Shown: in pieces, positions 22,871 through 25,950 of the stretch
Layout of the letters: the number at the start of each line of letters is the position of its first letter
Numbering within the stretch: the stretch's first letter is position 1
Assembly: GCA_002396505.1 (NCBI GenBank)
Contig: DGYA01000104.1
Location: 2,381-28,330 of the forward strand
DNA length: 25,950 nt
Direction of reading: 5' to 3'
Origin: Cyanobacteria bacterium UBA5018
GTDB taxonomy: Bacteria > Cyanobacteriota > Cyanobacteriia > PCC-6307 > Cyanobiaceae
Position numbers and translations under genes: made by a program
Notes under the pieces: model-generated
What the model was told of the DNA's origin: nothing
What the model saw: the letters and a program-made list of their open reading frames with translations, nothing else
The model's database searches: none

Positions 22871-23359
22871 TTAAAGCGGCCGCAGGCGCAGGAGCACCTG
22901 GCCATACTCCACCGGTGTGCCATTTTCCACCAAGATCTCTACCACTTCACCGGCTAACTCCGATTCCAGCTCATTCATCAATTTCATCGCCTCAAGGATG
23001 CACACCGGCTGGCCAACCCCAATGCGGCTGCCCAGCTCCACAAACGGCGGATCATCGGGGCTTGGACTGCGATAGAAGGTGGCCACCATCGGCGCCGTGA
23101 TCTCCAGCAGGTCGGTGCGAGAGCTGGCGGCCTGGGGGGGCGGCAGCGAGGGGGCGGCCGCCAGCGGCTGGGGAGCCGTGGCTGCGGCGGCGCTCAGGCC
23201 AACGGGCGGCGCCTGAACCATGGCCACCGCTGGAGCTACCCCTGGCAGGTTGCGACGCACCTCAAGACGAAAATCATCGCCCTCCAGCTTGAGCTCTTGA
23301 ATATCGCTGTCGCCCAAAAGAGCGAGCAGTTTATGCAGCTGATCGTGATCAAGTTGCAT
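22871..23359 (-). CDS. accB: Acetyl-CoA carboxylase biotin carboxyl carrier protein AccB
   Basis: 162 residues. The C-terminal biotinyl domain has ILEAMKLMNE with the biotin-attachment lysine at K126, preceded by APMVATFYRSPSPDDPPFV and followed by GTPVEYGQVLLRL. The N-terminal part (LDHDQLHKLLALL, LKLEGDDFRLEVRR) is the usual family start, and the middle is an Ala/Pro-rich flexible linker. It carries carboxyl groups in fatty acid synthesis. The start lies only 5 bases after the efp stop, so efp-accB is an operon, a conserved cyanobacterial arrangement. Confidence 0.97.
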   Translation of the reverse strand: MQLDHDQLHKLLALLGDSDIQELKLEGDDFRLEVRRNLPGVAPAVAMVQAPPVGLSAAAATAPQPLAAAPSLPPPQAASSRTDLLEITAPMVATFYRSPSPDDPPFVELGSRIGVGQPVCILEAMKLMNELESELAGEVVEILVENGTPVEYGQVLLRLRPL

Positions 23360-23364
23360 GGCTA

Positions 23365-23925
23365 TCAGTTCTCCCGGCCGAGATAGCTATCGTTACGAGT
23401 ATCAATTTTGATCTTTTCGCCGATAGTAATGAATAGGGGCACCATCACCTGGGCACCTGTTTCCACGATCGCCGGCTTGGTGCCACCGGTGGCGGTATCG
23501 CCCTTGACGCCCGGATCCGTCTGGATCACCTGCAGCACCACCGAATTAGGCAATTCCACCTCCAGGGGCTTGCCATTCCAGGACACCACACTCACCTCCA
23601 TACCCTCTTTCAGATATTTGCGACTGTCGCCAATCTGCTTGCCGGTGAGACGTGTTTCCTCGTAGCTGCCCATATCCATGAACACGTAGTCGTCCAGCTC
23701 CTTGAAGGTGTGCTGAAGGGTGCTTTTCTCGAGCACGGCCTGGGGCACCGTCTCGCCAGCCCGGAAGGTCTTTTCCACCACGTTGCCGCTCTGCACCGCC
23801 TTCAGCTTGGTGCGCACAAAGGCTGAACCCTTGCCGGGCTTGACATGCAGAAACTCCACGACTCGCCAGACCTGCCCATCCAGCTCGATCGAGGTGCCGG
23901 TACGAAAGTCGTTGCTGGAGATCAT
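23365..23925 (-). CDS. efp: Translation elongation factor P
   Basis: 186 residues with the three-domain EF-P pattern. MISSNDFRTGTSIELDG and VEFLHVKPGKGSAFVRTKL form domain I, with the loop lysine K32 at the position that is modified in some bacteria. YVFMDMGSYEETRL and the C-terminal GDTATGGTKPAIVETGAQVMVPLFI with IKIDTRNDSYLGR complete it. EF-P relieves ribosome stalling at polyproline, relevant here given the Pro-rich proteins encoded nearby. Transcribed with accB and divergent from the cyclophilin gene. Confidence 0.97.
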   Translation of the reverse strand: MISSNDFRTGTSIELDGQVWRVVEFLHVKPGKGSAFVRTKLKAVQSGNVVEKTFRAGETVPQAVLEKSTLQHTFKELDDYVFMDMGSYEETRLTGKQIGDSRKYLKEGMEVSVVSWNGKPLEVELPNSVVLQVIQTDPGVKGDTATGGTKPAIVETGAQVMVPLFITIGEKIKIDTRNDSYLGREN

Positions 23926-24040
23926 TCCGGCGGATCGGGGTCGCGGCGGATTGTAGAGCTGGCTACCGGCGGGGCTAACGGGGCATGGCCCAAGGCGGGA
24001 TCAGCTGTGGCATCATCCGGCCGATGAGCGTGGTCGCACC

Positions 24041-25276
24041 ATGGCGCTGCACAGGCTGGATCGAGCAATGCGACTTGCCTTGAAGCAACCTGCCATGAAG
24101 CGAAAAGAGCCGCAGCTAACCGGCCCAGGCGGTCCAGTGCCCAGAGGCCCAGTGCCCAGAGGCCCAGCGCCCAGAGGCTCACTGTCCAGCCGGCCCCTGG
24201 CCAGCCGCCCGCTGTGGAGCCGACTGCTGGCTGCGGTCGGGCTGCTGCTGGCCCTGCTACTGGCCGCCCCCGGCGCCTGGGCGGCCCTGCCCCAGGGCAA
24301 TGCCGTCACCGATCCGGCGGCGATCCTGCGCAATGCCCTACCGATCAAGGCCCCCGAGCTCCAGGGCCTGCAGCATCGCCTGGAGGCCACCGGCGACGAC
24401 CTGCGGGCCAAGCGCTGGAATGCCCTGTCCAGCTCGGTGCAAAGGGTGCAGTCTCAGCTGGCCACCAGGCGGACGGCCCTGCTGGCCAGCTTCCCGGCCG
24501 AGCTGCAGGGCCAAATCGAACCGCTGCTGGCCCAACTCAACGAGCAGCTGCAAACCCTGGCCAGCGCCGCCGCGGGCCAGCAGCGCGATGACTTCCTCGC
24601 CGCCCGCCGCCAGGCCCTGGACACCATTGGCCAGGCGGAAGATTTGCTGGTGGGCGACTTCCCGTTCCAGATCCCGGCCGAATTTGATGCGTTGCCGCGA
24701 CTGCTGGGGCGGGCCACGGTGCAGCTGAACACCACCAAAGGTGAGTTGATCGCCGTGGTGGACGGCTACAACGCACCGCTCACCGCCGGCGCCTTCGTGG
24801 ACCTGGTGCAGCGGGGCTTCTACGACAAGCTGCCCTTCACCCGGGCGGAAGACTTTTACGTGCTGCAGACCGGCGATCCAGCGGGCCCGGCGGTGGGCTA
24901 CACCCCCGCTGGCAGCTCCACTGAACGCAGGGTGCCGCTGGAAATCAAGGTGCCAGGCCAAGCTGCCCCCTATTACAACCAAACCTTCGAAGATCTGGGC
25001 CTGTTCAAGGCCACCCCCAGCCTGCCCTTCGCCACCCTGGGCACCCTGGGCTGGGCCCATTCCGATGAGCAATTAGACGACGGCTCCTCCCAGTTTTTCT
25101 TCTTCCTCTATGAAGCCGAACTCACCCCCGCCGGGCTCAACCTGGTGGATGGTCGCTACGCCGCCTTCGGCTATGTGGTGCAGGGCTTTGATGTGCTGGA
25201 GCAGCTTGGCGTCGACGACGGCATCATCAGCGCCAAGCTGATCGACGGGGCGGAGCATCTGGTGCCCCACGGCTGA
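24041..25276 (+). CDS. Cyclophilin-like lumenal/periplasmic protein (CYP38/TLP40-like)
   Basis: 411 residues from the ATG at 24041; ATGs at 24068 and 24095 are also possible. A signal peptide is visible: hydrophobic LLAAVGLLLALLLAAPGAWA with cleavage after AWA (~residue 81), so export to the thylakoid lumen or periplasm is likely. Residues ~85-200 are all-helical with a leucine-rich pattern, and ~225-405 form a cyclophilin-type domain (GELIAVVDGYNAPLTAGAFVDLV, FYDKLPFTR, SSQFFFFLYEAELT). This architecture matches plant CYP38/TLP40, needed for photosystem II assembly and often lacking isomerase activity. Upstream of the signal helix lie six pentads (GPVPR, GPVPR, GPAPR, then degenerate) from a 15-bp DNA repeat. 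Confidence 0.88.
   Translation: MALHRLDRAMRLALKQPAMKRKEPQLTGPGGPVPRGPVPRGPAPRGSLSSRPLASRPLWSRLLAAVGLLLALLLAAPGAWAALPQGNAVTDPAAILRNALPIKAPELQGLQHRLEATGDDLRAKRWNALSSSVQRVQSQLATRRTALLASFPAELQGQIEPLLAQLNEQLQTLASAAAGQQRDDFLAARRQALDTIGQAEDLLVGDFPFQIPAEFDALPRLLGRATVQLNTTKGELIAVVDGYNAPLTAGAFVDLVQRGFYDKLPFTRAEDFYVLQTGDPAGPAVGYTPAGSSTERRVPLEIKVPGQAAPYYNQTFEDLGLFKATPSLPFATLGTLGWAHSDEQLDDGSSQFFFFLYEAELTPAGLNLVDGRYAAFGYVVQGFDVLEQLGVDDGIISAKLIDGAEHLVPHG
24131..24220 (+). repeat. 15-bp tandem repeat in the cyclophilin gene leader
   Basis: Six 15-bp units. Three are near-identical (24131-24145, 24146-24160, 24161-24175, form ggcccagtgcccaga) and three are degenerate. They encode GPVPR, GPVPR, GPAPR, GSLSS, RPLAS and RPLWS in front of the signal peptide helix. 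The period keeps the frame. Confidence 0.75.
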
Positions 25277-25339
25277 TAATTACTGGACATAGTGATCCCT
25301 GTTAGTGACAGCTGAGAATGACCTCAAAGACTGACCGCT

Positions 25340-25369
25340 GAGACCGCTGTATTTGAGACCGCTGCAGTA
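25340..25369 (+). repeat. Two 15-bp direct repeats abutting the thiL start
   Basis: gagaccgctgtattt (25340-25354) and gagaccgctgcagta (25355-25369) are head to tail and end at the base before the thiL ATG. Looser partial copies of tgaccgctg lie just upstream. It may be the edge of another array. Confidence 0.5.
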
Positions 25370-25950
25370 ATGCCAGAGCTACCCGCCTCTCCCACCCTGG
25401 CGGAGCTGGGAGAATGGGAGCTGATTCGCCGCCTCGGGCGGTTTGCGCCCCCCGCTCAATTCCAGGACGACGCCGCCCTGCTGCAGCCCTGGCCTGGCTG
25501 CGAACTGGTGGTGAATACCGACGTGCTGGTGGATGGGGTGCATTTCAGCGATCTCACCACCGAGCCGGAGGACGTGGGCTGGCGGGCCGCCGCCGCCAAC
25601 CTCTCCGACCTGGCAGCCATGGGCTGCCGCGATGTGCTGGGCCTCACGGTGGGCCTGGTGGCGCCGCCAACCACCCCCTGGAGCTGGGTGGAGGGGGTAT
25701 ATGCAGGTTTGACGGCAGCGCTGGAGCGCTACGGCGGCGTGCTGCTGGGGGGGGACTGCAGCACCGGCGTCCAACGGCTGCTGGCGATCACCGCCCTAGG
25801 GCGGCTGGAGCGCGGCCAGGGCCCGCCAGGCAGCCACCAAGCTGGAACTGGTCGCCCCAGCAGCGCCGGGCCGATTCGCCGCGGCGACGGCCGACCAGGC
25901 GATCTGCTGCTGAGCACCGGCCCCCACGGCCTCAGCCGCCTGGGGCTACC
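25370..25950 (+). CDS. thiL: Thiamine-monophosphate kinase ThiL, 3' end outside window
   Basis: 193 codons from the ATG at 25370 run off the right edge without a stop. ThiL phosphorylates thiamine monophosphate to the active diphosphate cofactor. Visible signatures are LGEWELIRRLGRF, FQDDAALL, the catalytic NTDVLVDGVHFS (metal-binding Asp), AAANLSDLAAMGCRD, LLGGDCSTG and the RRGDGRPGDLLLSTGPHGLSRLGL block. A stretch of ~20 residues (GQGPPGSHQAGTGRPSS and neighbours) before RRGDGRPGD looks inserted compared with the usual family. The gene follows the cyclophilin by 93 bp, in the usual cyanobacterial order. Confidence 0.95.
   Translation, partial: MPELPASPTLAELGEWELIRRLGRFAPPAQFQDDAALLQPWPGCELVVNTDVLVDGVHFSDLTTEPEDVGWRAAAANLSDLAAMGCRDVLGLTVGLVAPPTTPWSWVEGVYAGLTAALERYGGVLLGGDCSTGVQRLLAITALGRLERGQGPPGSHQAGTGRPSSAGPIRRGDGRPGDLLLSTGPHGLSRLGL

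Overview
This window looks like chromosome from a picocyanobacterium of the Synechococcus/Cyanobium type. Most of it is GC-rich and densely packed. It carries a group-2 sigma-70 factor, a phytol-kinase-like protein, a CYP38-like lumenal cyclophilin, and several small proteins of the kind found in picocyanobacteria. The block pdxA / accB-efp / cyclophilin / thiL is typical housekeeping for that group. The organism call rests on gene families and style, not on a database search.

Layout. (1) 1-2730 is visibly more AT-rich. It holds a HEPN-like protein cut by the left edge and a convergent full-length Fic protein, and reads as an accessory or defence-type insertion. (2) 2977-6189 is a molybdenum-cofactor cluster: moaB(-), moaD-moaE(+), moeA and moaC(-). 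moaA is not in the window. (3) 6285-10055 holds an MFS exporter and polyphosphate kinase 1, whose unusual ~110-residue N-terminal extension is built from a 15-bp tandem repeat. (4) 10523-12234 holds a group-2 sigma factor and a phytol/dolichol kinase-like membrane protein. (5) 12358-15265, minus strand, holds mscS-like, tauE-like and DAHP synthase genes. (6) 15266-18044 is a small-gene region: two short proteins with similar helical C-termini, a coiled-coil protein, a secreted protein and a lipoprotein. It also holds a candidate structured RNA at 15427-15523. (7) 18170-20512 holds a SNF2 helicase with a HARP-like N-terminus, divergent from an HNH nuclease, plus a tiny membrane protein. (8) 20545-25950 holds an epimerase, a small antisense-overlapping ORF, pdxA, accB, efp, the cyclophilin and the start of thiL.

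The most striking pattern not explained by genes is a set of unrelated short tandem repeats. Noncoding arrays have 19-, 15- and 17-bp periods and each sits directly against a stop codon. Arrays inside reading frames have periods divisible by three (15, 15 and 18 bp) and form low-complexity protein segments. The unit sequences differ between loci, which fits local expansion better than a dispersed element. The second unusual signal is the 97-nt segment upstream of mscS: a 14-bp closing helix around three hairpins. The third is a divergent HARP-SNF2/HNH pair that resembles the parts of eukaryotic ZRANB3 split into two genes. No rRNA, tRNA, insertion sequence or CRISPR array was recognised.
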